From: a bacterium
GTDB lineage: Bacteria; Planctomycetota; J058; JAJDCP01
DNA: 7,536 nt
Direction: 5' to 3'
Assembly (NCBI GenBank): GCA_030428695.1
Contig: JAUIEM010000441.1
Location: 1-7,536 of the forward strand
The first letter of the stretch is position 1, and every line of letters starts with the position of its first letter. The notes under the pieces are model-generated. The model had not been told where the DNA came from, searched no databases, and saw only the letters and a program-made list of their open reading frames with translations. The translations under genes were made by a program, and so were the position numbers. This document shows, in pieces, positions 1 through 6,443 of this stretch.

Positions 1-3000
1 TTCGCCCACAGCCGCGGCGTGCTGCACAACGACCTCAAGCCGTCGAACGTGCTGCTCGGCCCGTTCGGCGAGGTGCTGCTGTGCGACTGGGGAGTCGCCG
101 TCGAGCTCCACCCGGGCTCGCCCCGCGCCGTCCGCACCCAGGCGAGCATCGAGCTGCCGTGCGGGACGCCGGCGTACATGTCCCCCGAGCTCGCCGCCGG
201 CGACGGGGCGGCGCTCAGCCCGCGCTCCGACGTGTTCCTGCTCGGGGGCATCCTCTACACCATCCTCGAGGGCCGGCCGCCGAACACCCGCGAGCGGCTG
301 CGCGCCTACCTCGACGGCAGCGTGTCCGCGGCTCCGCCCCTGGCCCCGGAGATCCCCGCGCCGCTCGCCGCCCTGTGCCGCGCCGCGCTCGCCCCCGACC
401 GGCGGCAGCGGCCGGCCAGCGTCGAGGAGTTCCAGCAGGCGCTGCGGGCCTGGTTCCGCCACCGCGAGGCCCACGCCCTGCTCGACGCGGCGCGCGCGCG
501 GCTCGAGGCCTGCCGCGCGGAGGGGCGGAGCGCCCCCCCGAACACGGGCGCACGGGCGGAGGAGGCCCGGGCCCGACGCTACGAGGGCTTCTCCGAGGCG
601 ATCGCGGCCTTCGTCGCGGCCCGCGCGGCACATGACAGCGAGGCGGCCCGGAGCGGCGAAGAGGAAGCGCGGCGGGCCCTCGCGGAGAGCGCCCTGCAGG
701 CGGGCGACTTCGGGCTCTGCCGCACACAGCTCGCGCGCCTGCCGGAGACGTCCGGCCAGGCCCTGCGCCGCGCCCTCGAGGCGGGCCTCACGCAGCGCGG
801 CCGCGACCGGCGCGCGCGACGCACCCTGCGTCGGGTGCTGGTCGGCGCCGGCCTCGTGCTGCTCGCGGTCGCGGCGACAGTCTTCGTCGTCCGCGAGCGC
901 GACGCCGAACGTGTGCGCACGAGCTACGAGGCCGCCAACAGCTACGCGAGCTCGGCGATGCGCGGGCTGTTCCGGGTCTCCTCAAGCCTGGGCGGGGAGC
1001 TGATGGAAGAGCTGGGCAGCACGCGCAGCGAGACCGCGGTGCGGGAGCTGCAGGAGGCGGCCCTGCTCAGCTGGCGCGAGCTGCTCGGGACCGGGCACGG
1101 CGCCGAGCCCCGCCAGCGGATGTTGATGCACGCCCGCATCGCGACGCTGCTGTTGCGGCTCGAGCCGCAGTCCTCCGAGGTCGACGCCCACCACGCCGAG
1201 GTCGACGCGCTGCTCTCCCGGCTCGCCGTCGACGCCCCGGAGAACCGCGGCGCCTGCACCGAGGTGCGGCTGCACCGCGTCGAGTGGCTGAGGGCCCGGG
1301 CACGCTGGTCCGCCCTGGAGCGCGAGGCCGAGCGGGGTCTCGCGGGGGTCGACCGGCTGGACGGGAGCGACACGAGCCGGGAAGAGCGCATCTTCTGGCG
1401 CTTCCACTTCCTCTCCGCCCTCTCCGCCGCCCGCCACGCGCGGGGAGACCTCGAGGGCGCGGCGCGGCAGGCGGGCGTGGCGCTCGACGAGCTGCGGGGC
1501 GAGCCCGGCCTGCGGCCCCGCGAGCGCTTCGAGCAGACGCTGCGGCTCGCCGAGCTGCGCATCGAGCTCGGCGCGCTCCAGGCGGCCCGCGCGCTGCTCG
1601 AGCCCCTGGTCGACGAGCTGGAGACGTGGCGGATGCGGCGCCCGGGCAGCGTGCTGCGGCGCGAGCTCGTGCTCGACGCGACCTGGGTCCACGCCCGCCT
1701 GCTCGACCTGCTCGGCCAGCCCGAGGCCGCCTGCGCGCTGCTAGAGCGGGCGCGGGAGCAGCTCGCGCACCTGCGGGAGCGCTTCGCGGACTTCCCGCCC
1801 TACCGCCGACGCACCGTCGCGGTCCTGCACGTACTCGGCGCGACCCAGCGGCGCCTGGGCCACACCGCGGCGGCGCAGGTGACCCGGGCCGCGCTCGCCC
1901 GCGCCGTCGGGCTGCTCGATCCCGCGCACGTCGAGGACCGCGCGGTGCTGCTGCTCGCCCGCGCGGAGCTCGCCCTCGGCGCGCCCGCCGCGGAGGCGGA
2001 GGAAGCGGCGCGCGCGACGCTCGAGACGCTGCGCGCGTCGTTGCGCGCGCTGCGGGACGTCCCCGTGAGCGATGGCCGCGGCGGCATCGCGCGGGCCGCC
2101 CTCTCGGTCGCCGAGGAGACCGTCGGGCGCGCCGGGGCCCTCGGACGTGGCGCGGTCGTGCTCGAGGTCGCCACCGAGGTCTCCGCGCTGGCGGAGTCGA
2201 GCGGGCAGGAGCCCGGCCTGCGCCGGTCCACGGCGCGCCTGTGGCTGCGGGCGGCGCGGACGCTCGCCGGGCTCGGCGAGCTCGACGCCGCCGGGCACGC
2301 GCTCGCGGCCGCCGAGGAGCGGCTGCCTCCCGGCGACGCGGACCCCGCCGCCGCGCGCCTGGACGCCCGGGCCGCCTTCCAGAGGGCGTGGCTGCTCGAT
2401 GCGCAGGGAGACCAGGCGCAGGCCCGCGCCCGCGCCGACCAGGCCTCCGCCCAGCTCGCGGCCCTGTCCGCGCCCGACCCCGACGACGAGCTGCTCCGCG
2501 CCGAGATCGACCTCTTCCGCGCCCGCCTCGCCCCCGCCGGGGCGGAGCTCTTCCAGGCCGTGGGGGAGCGGCTCGAGGAGCTGCCTCCCAGCGAGGATCG
2601 CCGGCGGCTGCGCGCGCGCCTTGCGGAGGAGCGCGGAGCGCGCGCGGCGGATCCCGGCCGCGCCCTCGGGCTCGCCCGGGAGGCCGGCGCGCTGCGGGAG
2701 CCGGACCGCGCCCTCGGCGTCACCGGCGTGCGCGCCTGCCAGGCCTGGCAGCGCCTGGCCTTCACCGCGCTGACGGAGCTGGGCAGGGAGGCCGAGGCCC
2801 TCGAGGTCGGCGCGGCGCTGTTCAACGACTTCCAGTGGCTGCTGGAGCGTCCCCGGCCGAGCCTCCACGACCTCCACGACGCCCAGCTCTTCGCGCGGCT
2901 GTTCGCGGTCCGCCTCCTCGCCGCCGGCGCGCTCGACGCCGTCGGCCCGGTCTGCGCGCTCGGCCTGGCCGCGGGCCGTGACATCGCGGACTCCGCGTTC

Positions 3001-3327
3001 GCCGACGCCGAGAGCGCGGGCAACCAGACCGTGCTGGCGGTCGCGCGCGCCCAGGCGGCCGGCGCACGCGGCGACACGGAGGAGAGCCGCGCCTGGTTCG
3101 GGCACGCCGTCGACTGCGCTCGCGAGGCGGTCGCGCGCTTCGGTCCCGACCCCGCCCTCGAGCGCGCGCTCGCCCTGTGCCTGCTCGACGCGGCGCGCAC
3201 CGAGCTGGCGGCGGATCCCGCCCGGGCCCTCACGCTCCTCGGCGAGGCGCGCGGGCTGCTCGAGGCGATCGGCGAAGACGGGCTCCTGCCGGCGGTCGAG
3301 GAGCTCGAGCGGCGGGCGCGGGAGTGA
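1..3327 (+). CDS. Membrane-anchored Ser/Thr protein kinase with TPR-like C-terminal part (5' truncated)
   Basis: Hanks-type Ser/Thr kinase, open at the left edge; 1108 residues are visible, and the N-lobe (glycine loop, ATP-binding lysine) lies outside. Numbering visible codons from base 1, I see the catalytic loop HNDLKPSN (9-16, catalytic Asp11), the Mg loop DWG (29-31), GTPAYMSPE (55-63), the helix-F Asp77 and the conserved Arg137. A helical juxtamembrane stretch (about 155-275) contains an ALQAGDFGL segment typical of planctomycete kinases. One hydrophobic segment follows (279-297, VLVGAGLVLL onward) between arginine-rich flanks. The remaining ~800 residues are Ala/Leu/Arg/Glu-rich helices resembling degenerate TPR repeats, inferred to be extracytoplasmic. 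The usual HRD arginine is Asn, which suggests activation without activation-loop phosphorylation. The GTG at base 19 is internal, not the start. GC is extreme (53 of 60 bases at 2641-2700). An ECF sigma gene follows after 58 bases. The kinase call is secure; the TPR assignment is by eye. Confidence 0.93.
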   Translation, partial: FAHSRGVLHNDLKPSNVLLGPFGEVLLCDWGVAVELHPGSPRAVRTQASIELPCGTPAYMSPELAAGDGAALSPRSDVFLLGGILYTILEGRPPNTRERLRAYLDGSVSAAPPLAPEIPAPLAALCRAALAPDRRQRPASVEEFQQALRAWFRHREAHALLDAARARLEACRAEGRSAPPNTGARAEEARARRYEGFSEAIAAFVAARAAHDSEAARSGEEEARRALAESALQAGDFGLCRTQLARLPETSGQALRRALEAGLTQRGRDRRARRTLRRVLVGAGLVLLAVAATVFVVRERDAERVRTSYEAANSYASSAMRGLFRVSSSLGGELMEELGSTRSETAVRELQEAALLSWRELLGTGHGAEPRQRMLMHARIATLLLRLEPQSSEVDAHHAEVDALLSRLAVDAPENRGACTEVRLHRVEWLRARARWSALEREAERGLAGVDRLDGSDTSREERIFWRFHFLSALSAARHARGDLEGAARQAGVALDELRGEPGLRPRERFEQTLRLAELRIELGALQAARALLEPLVDELETWRMRRPGSVLRRELVLDATWVHARLLDLLGQPEAACALLERAREQLAHLRERFADFPPYRRRTVAVLHVLGATQRRLGHTAAAQVTRAALARAVGLLDPAHVEDRAVLLLARAELALGAPAAEAEEAARATLETLRASLRALRDVPVSDGRGGIARAALSVAEETVGRAGALGRGAVVLEVATEVSALAESSGQEPGLRRSTARLWLRAARTLAGLGELDAAGHALAAAEERLPPGDADPAAARLDARAAFQRAWLLDAQGDQAQARARADQASAQLAALSAPDPDDELLRAEIDLFRARLAPAGAELFQAVGERLEELPPSEDRRRLRARLAEERGARAADPGRALGLAREAGALREPDRALGVTGVRACQAWQRLAFTALTELGREAEALEVGAALFNDFQWLLERPRPSLHDLHDAQLFARLFAVRLLAAGALDAVGPVCALGLAAGRDIADSAFADAESAGNQTVLAVARAQAAGARGDTEESRAWFGHAVDCAREAVARFGPDPALERALALCLLDAARTELAADPARALTLLGEARGLLEAIGEDGLLPAVEELERRARE

Positions 3328-3372
3328 CCCCGCTCGTGTATCCTGTCCTGGACGCGCGCGGTACTGCGGGCC

Positions 3373-3377
3373 GGAGG
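3373..3377 (+). promoter_or_regulatory. Shine-Dalgarno of the ECF sigma factor gene
   Basis: GGAGG lies eight bases before the ATG at 3386. It decides the start of the sigma factor: the same frame is open upstream to 2978, but that part overlaps the kinase gene and reads as Arg/Pro-rich shadow translation. Confidence 0.8.
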
Positions 3378-3385
3378 CGGAAGCG

Positions 3386-3934
3386 ATGAGCGAGCTCGGT
3401 GACCTGCTGGTGCGCTTCCAGCCGCACCTGGAGCGCTTCGTGCGGAGACACGCCGGACGGCGCATCCTGCGCTACGAGAACGTCTCCGACCTCGTCCACG
3501 CGACCATCTGCGCCGCCCTCGCCGAGAAGGAGCGCTTCCGCTTCCAGGGCGACGCCCCCTTCCTCGCCTGGCTCCAGCGCCTCGCGCGCAACCTCCTGGT
3601 CGATCGCGCCCGTTACTGGTCCGCGGCGCGGCGGGACAGCGCCAAGGTGATCCGGCTGCTCCTCGCCGAGTCCCACGAGCTCGACCCGACCGCCTCGATC
3701 ACCAGCCCCTCGAGCCGGGCCGCGCGCCGCGAGCAGCTCCTGACCATCACCCGCTCGCTCGCCGCGCTCCCCGACCGCGACCGCGCGCTGGTGTCGATGG
3801 CCGCCCGCGGGCTGACGATGGGCGAGATCGCCGAGGCCCTGCAGATCAGCCCGAACACCGCCAAGCAGGCCCGCAGGCGCGCGCTGCAGCGGCTCCTGCG
3901 GCTGTGCAGGCTGCACGAACAGTACGGCGGCTGA
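3386..3934 (+). CDS. ECF-family RNA polymerase sigma factor, kinase-linked
   Basis: A complete 182-residue extracytoplasmic-function sigma factor, which would direct RNA polymerase to a dedicated promoter set. Region 2 spans about residues 7-78, including the region 2.2 stretch ENVSDLVHATICAAL (31-45) and the core helix APFLAWLQRLARNLLVDRAR (57-76). A Ser/Ala-rich linker (about 95-112) leads to region 4 (about 113-165), with LAALPDRDRALVSMAARGL followed by the helix-turn-helix MGEIAEALQISPNTAKQARR. The length is normal for the family and there is no C-terminal extension. No anti-sigma gene is adjacent. Instead the gene lies 58 bases behind a receptor-like Ser/Thr kinase, an arrangement known for several planctomycete ECF groups, so phosphorylation may replace an anti-sigma factor (inference). 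In region 2.2 some usual acidic residues are replaced (Asn32, Ser34, Ala39). The ATG is fixed by a good Shine-Dalgarno. The gene ends 18 bases from a convergent gene. Confidence 0.92.
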   Translation: MSELGDLLVRFQPHLERFVRRHAGRRILRYENVSDLVHATICAALAEKERFRFQGDAPFLAWLQRLARNLLVDRARYWSAARRDSAKVIRLLLAESHELDPTASITSPSSRAARREQLLTITRSLAALPDRDRALVSMAARGLTMGEIAEALQISPNTAKQARRRALQRLLRLCRLHEQYGG

Positions 3935-3952
3935 GGGCGACGCGGGCGCAGC

Positions 3953-5092
3953 TCAGACGGTCGGACCGGGGCTGGTGACCTTGGGATTCGGGAAGCTCCT
4001 CTTGAGCGCGGCAGGGATCGGCGCCTGCCCCCCGAGGTCGTCGAGGGTCAAACGCAGGCCGAGCGACCGGGAACAGGCCTCGATGAAGCGCTTCTGGATC
4101 CGTTCGGGGACGTAGGTGAAGCTGAAGAAGTGCCGCCAGTGGCTGAGGAAACGCATGTCCACCGCGACCAACGCCTGGTTCTTCTTGTACTCCTTCCACT
4201 GCGACGCCAGCGTTCTGGCGACGTTGTCCCGCAGCGTGTTCTTGTCGAGCTCGGGGAAGTAGCTGTCCATCATCTTCTGCAACCCGCTGCGTTCCTTGGC
4301 GTCGATGGTGACGACGACCTCTCCGCCCTGCCACTCCATCACCCCGGCCTCGGTCGCCTGCTTCTGGCACTTCTCGACCGCGCGCTGGTAGTCCTTCGCC
4401 TTGATCCTCCCCCGCTCCAGCTTCTTGTGCAGCCGTAGGAGCTCGGTCAGGTTGGCCTTGACCCTGGCGACGTTCCGGGCCTGCTCCGCGCTCTTACGCG
4501 CCGCGGACTTCGACTGGGTCGCGCAGACCAGGGCGGTCTCGTAGAGGCAGGCGCGCGCACGGCGCTGGCAGTCCTGCTCGACCTCGTTGATCCTGGTCGA
4601 CATCGTCTCGCACAGCTTCTGCACGGTGCGGGCATCGATAGACTTCGCCCCGGCCGCTCTGGCCGCCGCGCGTGCCTCCTTCTTGAGGCGCTGGTACTTC
4701 CTGCCGATGGCGATCACGAACATGGTGACCGGGAGCTCTTTCTTCAGGCTCTCGATAAACCCCTTGAAGAGCTGGTCCAGGTAGTCGGAGAACAGGTCCT
4801 TGGCGACCGGAAGCTCCTTCCTGACCGCGTGCGCGGCCTCGAAATACTCCTTCTGCGCCTTGTCGGCCGCGAGCTCGTTGAGGAACTTCTGGATGCCCTG
4901 GATCGCGCCGGAACCGTAGTCGTCGATGCGGCGCGCGGCGACCCCTTCGAGGTGGTCGACGATCGCGTAGCAGCCGAGCTCCTTGAAGATCACGGCCCAC
5001 TCCACCGAGTCGTAGCGGGCGGCGCTCGTGCCGAGGTTGGCGGCTTTCTTGATCAGGGATTGGACTTTCGCGGGGGACAGCGTCGCGGGCAT
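3953..5092 (-). CDS. Uncharacterised basic, mostly helical protein with seven cysteines
   Basis: Not recognised; 379 residues from ATG 5092, chosen because GGAGG lies eight bases upstream. The frame stays open to 5146, but those 18 extra codons would run through the ribosome site. No signal peptide is present; the only apolar patch (PVTMFVIAIG, 121-130) is too short for a clear membrane segment, so a cytoplasmic location is likely. Residues 1-120 look helical. Residues 130-255 are Lys/Arg/Ala-rich helix with coiled-coil character and carry Cys161, 175, 182, 190 and 242. Residues 256-264 (GGEVVVTID) look like beta structure, followed by a helical, aromatic-rich end (SQWKEY, LSHWRHFFSFTYVPE, Cys340) and a Pro-rich tail. 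Cys41 makes seven cysteines in all. GC is far lower than in the kinase (35 of 60 bases at 4081-4140) but similar to pilT (33 of 60 at 7201-7260), so this is not good evidence of transfer. That it is a real gene is well supported; its function is unknown. Confidence 0.85.
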   Translation of the reverse strand: MPATLSPAKVQSLIKKAANLGTSAARYDSVEWAVIFKELGCYAIVDHLEGVAARRIDDYGSGAIQGIQKFLNELAADKAQKEYFEAAHAVRKELPVAKDLFSDYLDQLFKGFIESLKKELPVTMFVIAIGRKYQRLKKEARAAARAAGAKSIDARTVQKLCETMSTRINEVEQDCQRRARACLYETALVCATQSKSAARKSAEQARNVARVKANLTELLRLHKKLERGRIKAKDYQRAVEKCQKQATEAGVMEWQGGEVVVTIDAKERSGLQKMMDSYFPELDKNTLRDNVARTLASQWKEYKKNQALVAVDMRFLSHWRHFFSFTYVPERIQKRFIEACSRSLGLRLTLDDLGGQAPIPAALKRSFPNPKVTSPGPTV

Positions 5093-5100
5093 GGCAGGTT

Positions 5101-5105
5101 CCTCC
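5101..5105 (-). promoter_or_regulatory. Shine-Dalgarno of the uncharacterised basic protein gene
   Basis: On the minus strand GGAGG stands eight bases before the ATG at 5092. It decides between that start and the longer open frame. It lies only two bases downstream (in transcript order) of an eight-base-pair hairpin, so the structure could affect ribosome access. Confidence 0.8.
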
Positions 5106-5107
5106 AG

Positions 5108-5128
5108 GCCGGGCGGACATCGCCCGGC
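5108..5128 (-). repeat. Hairpin copy A, just ahead of a ribosome site
   Basis: A perfect inverted repeat: GCCGGGCG (5108-5115) and CGCCCGGC (5121-5128) with a five-base loop. In the minus-strand transcript it lies in the 5' leader, two bases before the Shine-Dalgarno of the 5092 gene. The same arms recur in copy B at 5187-5209. It could be a leader structure, a regulator-binding palindrome, or a copy of a dispersed hairpin repeat. It has no T-run, so an intrinsic terminator is unlikely here. Confidence 0.6.
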
Positions 5129-5186
5129 ATAGGAGGGGGAGCGCATCGGGAACCCGGATGGGTACTGCCTGTTTCCGCAGCGTCTC

Positions 5187-5209
5187 GCCGGGCGTCGAGA
5201 ACGCCCGGC
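5187..5209 (-). terminator. Hairpin copy B, probable terminator of the secreted-protein gene
   Basis: A perfect nine-base-pair inverted repeat, GCCGGGCGT (5187-5195) and ACGCCCGGC (5201-5209), with a five-base loop. It begins 22 bases after the stop codon at 5232 on the minus strand. The position and GC-rich stem fit a transcription terminator, but no T-run follows in either direction, so it may instead be an RNA 3'-end stabiliser or a protein-binding palindrome. Its arms match hairpin copy A. Confidence 0.45.
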
Positions 5210-5231
5210 CGCTAAACCCGGAGAACGGTGA

Positions 5232-6266
5232 TCAGGGGCGGGAAACGGCGGCCGGCGCGACCGGGACCGGGACCGGGACCGGCGTCGGCGGCACCAGCAC
5301 CCGGATCGGCACTTCCGCCGCGAACCCGCGCACCCCCGTGCCGCGCAGCTCGATACGCAGGGTGTAGCTGCCGAGCAGTCGCTGCCCGGCGTCGGTCTCG
5401 GCCGGGAAGGACACCTGCCAGGTGTAGGCGTCGCCGGCCGGCAGCGTCTTCTGCTGCAGGGCCTTGTGGAACACGCGCCCGAGGCTCCAGGTGTAGACCG
5501 GCGCGCTGCCGCCGACGGCCGTGACCGTGACCTCGAGCTCCTGGCCGCTCTGCCAGAAGTCGAAGTCCTGGCTCAGGTTGTTGCTCAGCTTCCCCTGGAC
5601 GGTGATCGTCGCGGAGGTGGGCGGGCTGCCGGGAGCCCCACCCCCGTGGGTGTACACGGGCCGGTCCGTCGTGCCCTCGAAGGCGAGGCTGGGGAAGGTC
5701 TGCGGATAGGTCTGGCCGCCGACGGTCGCCGACATCAGGCGCATCTCGATCGTGCCGAGCAGATGGTAGGCATCCCAGCCGACCAGGCCGACGCCCGGTG
5801 CCATCACGATCTGGGTGACGCCCGCGCCGCGGCAGTTGCCCTGGATGTCGTAGACGTAGCAGCCGCTGAAGGTCCCGGCGGGGGTCACGTAGGTCGCCTG
5901 GGTGTCGACGAGCTGCGCGTGGGTGGTGGTGTGGCAGGAGTTCGTCGAGCTGAAGCTCCAGCTGTGGTGCAGCGCCGCGTCGGTCTCGATGATGACCTCG
6001 GCGTGCCCCTGCACCCACTGGGCGATCGCGTCGGGATCGTTGTTGGTGAACCAGGCGCTGCCGTCGGTGAGCGGGTGGTTCTCGACCTTGTACCAGCTGC
6101 CGAAGCTCTGGGTGACATCGATGACCACCAGCGGGCGGATGCCCTGCGGGTGATCGACGTGAAAGGTGCGGGTGTCCCCGAGGTGCAGGGGGTTGAGATC
6201 GACGCTGTCGATCGCGTGGGCGAAGCTCGCGACGAGCGCGAGGCCTACCAGGGTCCGTGTGCGCAT
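5232..6266 (-). CDS. Secreted protein with TapB/DUF3108-like region and BsuPI-like domain
   Basis: 344 residues from ATG 6266, chosen because GGAGG lies five bases upstream and a signal peptide begins at once: MRTRT, a hydrophobic LVGLALVASF, then AHA (16-18) as the likely Sec signal peptidase I site. There is no lipobox. Residues about 20-185 carry the signature of TapB/DUF3108-like envelope domains, with TPAGTFSGC (128-136) and APGVGLVGW (156-164). Residues about 219-300 resemble the BsuPI family (intracellular proteinase inhibitor): SGQELEVTV, then TWSLGRVFHKAL (249-260), LPAGDAYTWQVSF and GSYTLRIEL (289-297). BsuPI folds also occur as generic beta-sandwich domains in exported proteins, so protease inhibition is not implied. 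Cys111, 136 and 145 could form disulphides. The tail is PTPVPVPVPV followed by a short Ala/Pro end. It is probably envelope-located or released. The signal peptide is firm; the domain calls are from pattern memory. The upstream neighbour is pilT; no functional link is evident. Confidence 0.85.
   Translation of the reverse strand: MRTRTLVGLALVASFAHAIDSVDLNPLHLGDTRTFHVDHPQGIRPLVVIDVTQSFGSWYKVENHPLTDGSAWFTNNDPDAIAQWVQGHAEVIIETDAALHHSWSFSSTNSCHTTTHAQLVDTQATYVTPAGTFSGCYVYDIQGNCRGAGVTQIVMAPGVGLVGWDAYHLLGTIEMRLMSATVGGQTYPQTFPSLAFEGTTDRPVYTHGGGAPGSPPTSATITVQGKLSNNLSQDFDFWQSGQELEVTVTAVGGSAPVYTWSLGRVFHKALQQKTLPAGDAYTWQVSFPAETDAGQRLLGSYTLRIELRGTGVRGFAAEVPIRVLVPPTPVPVPVPVAPAAVSRP
5259..5282 (-). repeat. 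Four tandem GACCGG hexamers coding the Pro-Val tail
   Basis: Read on the plus strand, GACCGG occurs four times head to tail. On the minus strand it codes alternating proline and valine near the C-terminus of the secreted protein. A unit of six bases keeps frame, so copy number could vary between strains and change only tail length. Confidence 0.75.
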
Positions 6267-6271
6267 CAGCG

Positions 6272-6276
6272 CCTCC
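6272..6276 (-). promoter_or_regulatory. Shine-Dalgarno of the secreted-protein gene
   Basis: On the minus strand GGAGG (within GGGAGG) stands five bases before the ATG at 6266. It supports that start over the in-frame ATG at 6305, which would put 13 mostly polar residues before the signal peptide. Confidence 0.75.
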
Positions 6277-6292
6277 CGAAACTTTGACCGAT

Positions 6293-6302
6293 TGGTTAAC
6301 CA
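6293..6302. promoter_or_regulatory. Palindrome in the leader of the secreted-protein gene, possible operator
   Basis: TGGTTAACCA is a perfect ten-base palindrome. It is nested in a looser pair, GATTG (6290-6294) and CAATC (6303-6307), 27 bases before the start codon of the secreted protein. It is one of the few AT-rich spots in the 177-base gap 6267-6443. A TACGAT on the minus strand (6306-6311) overlaps its upstream edge and could be a weak -10 box, but no matching -35 is seen. The rest of the gap shows only a weak four-base-pair GGGC/GCCC inverted repeat (6322-6332) and no T-run. The operator role is a guess. Confidence 0.25.
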
Positions 6303-6443
6303 CAATCGTACCCACGGAAACGGGCGCTGCCCAGGGAGTCTGCGAAAATCTATGACGGGGTGTACGCAGCGGGCGGGAGGACGGAAGCGCTCCGCGCTGC
6401 AGAGCCACGGGTGTCGCGATCGGACCGAGAGAGGCCGAGCTAC

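Noticed and set aside
2263..2283. Inverted repeat CTCGCCG / CGGCGAG inside the kinase gene
   Set aside because: It is explained by common Leu, Ala, Gly and Glu codons in a GC-rich coding region; there is no reason to assign a function.
3339..3344. TATCCT as a -10 box of a separate promoter for the sigma gene
   Set aside because: There is no -35-like sequence at 16-18 bases upstream and no correctly spaced extended -10. Read-through from the kinase gene is the simpler reading.
2978..3385. Longer N-terminal extension of the ECF sigma factor
   Set aside because: It overlaps the kinase gene in another frame, reads as low-complexity shadow, and the ATG at 3386 has a strong Shine-Dalgarno followed at once by region 2.
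1284..3465. Long extra open frames over the kinase gene (1284-2981 plus; 1741-3465 and 1800-3233 minus)
   Set aside because: They are side effects of near-total G/C at third codon positions, which removes stop codons from other frames. Their translations are Arg/Pro/Ala/Gly-rich with no domain motifs, and the kinase frame carries the recognisable sequence.
3935..3968. Bidirectional terminator between the convergent genes
   Set aside because: The gap is only 18 bases with no hairpin. CGGTC/GACCG at 3958-3968 leaves a one-base loop and has no T-run.
5093..5146. Alternative start at 5146 for the basic helical protein
   Set aside because: The extra 18 codons include hairpin copy A and the Shine-Dalgarno; the ATG at 5092 is correctly spaced from it.
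6322..6332. Terminator downstream of pilT (GGGC-GCT-GCCC)
   Set aside because: The stem has only four pairs, lies over 100 bases past the stop, and is followed by only three T's.
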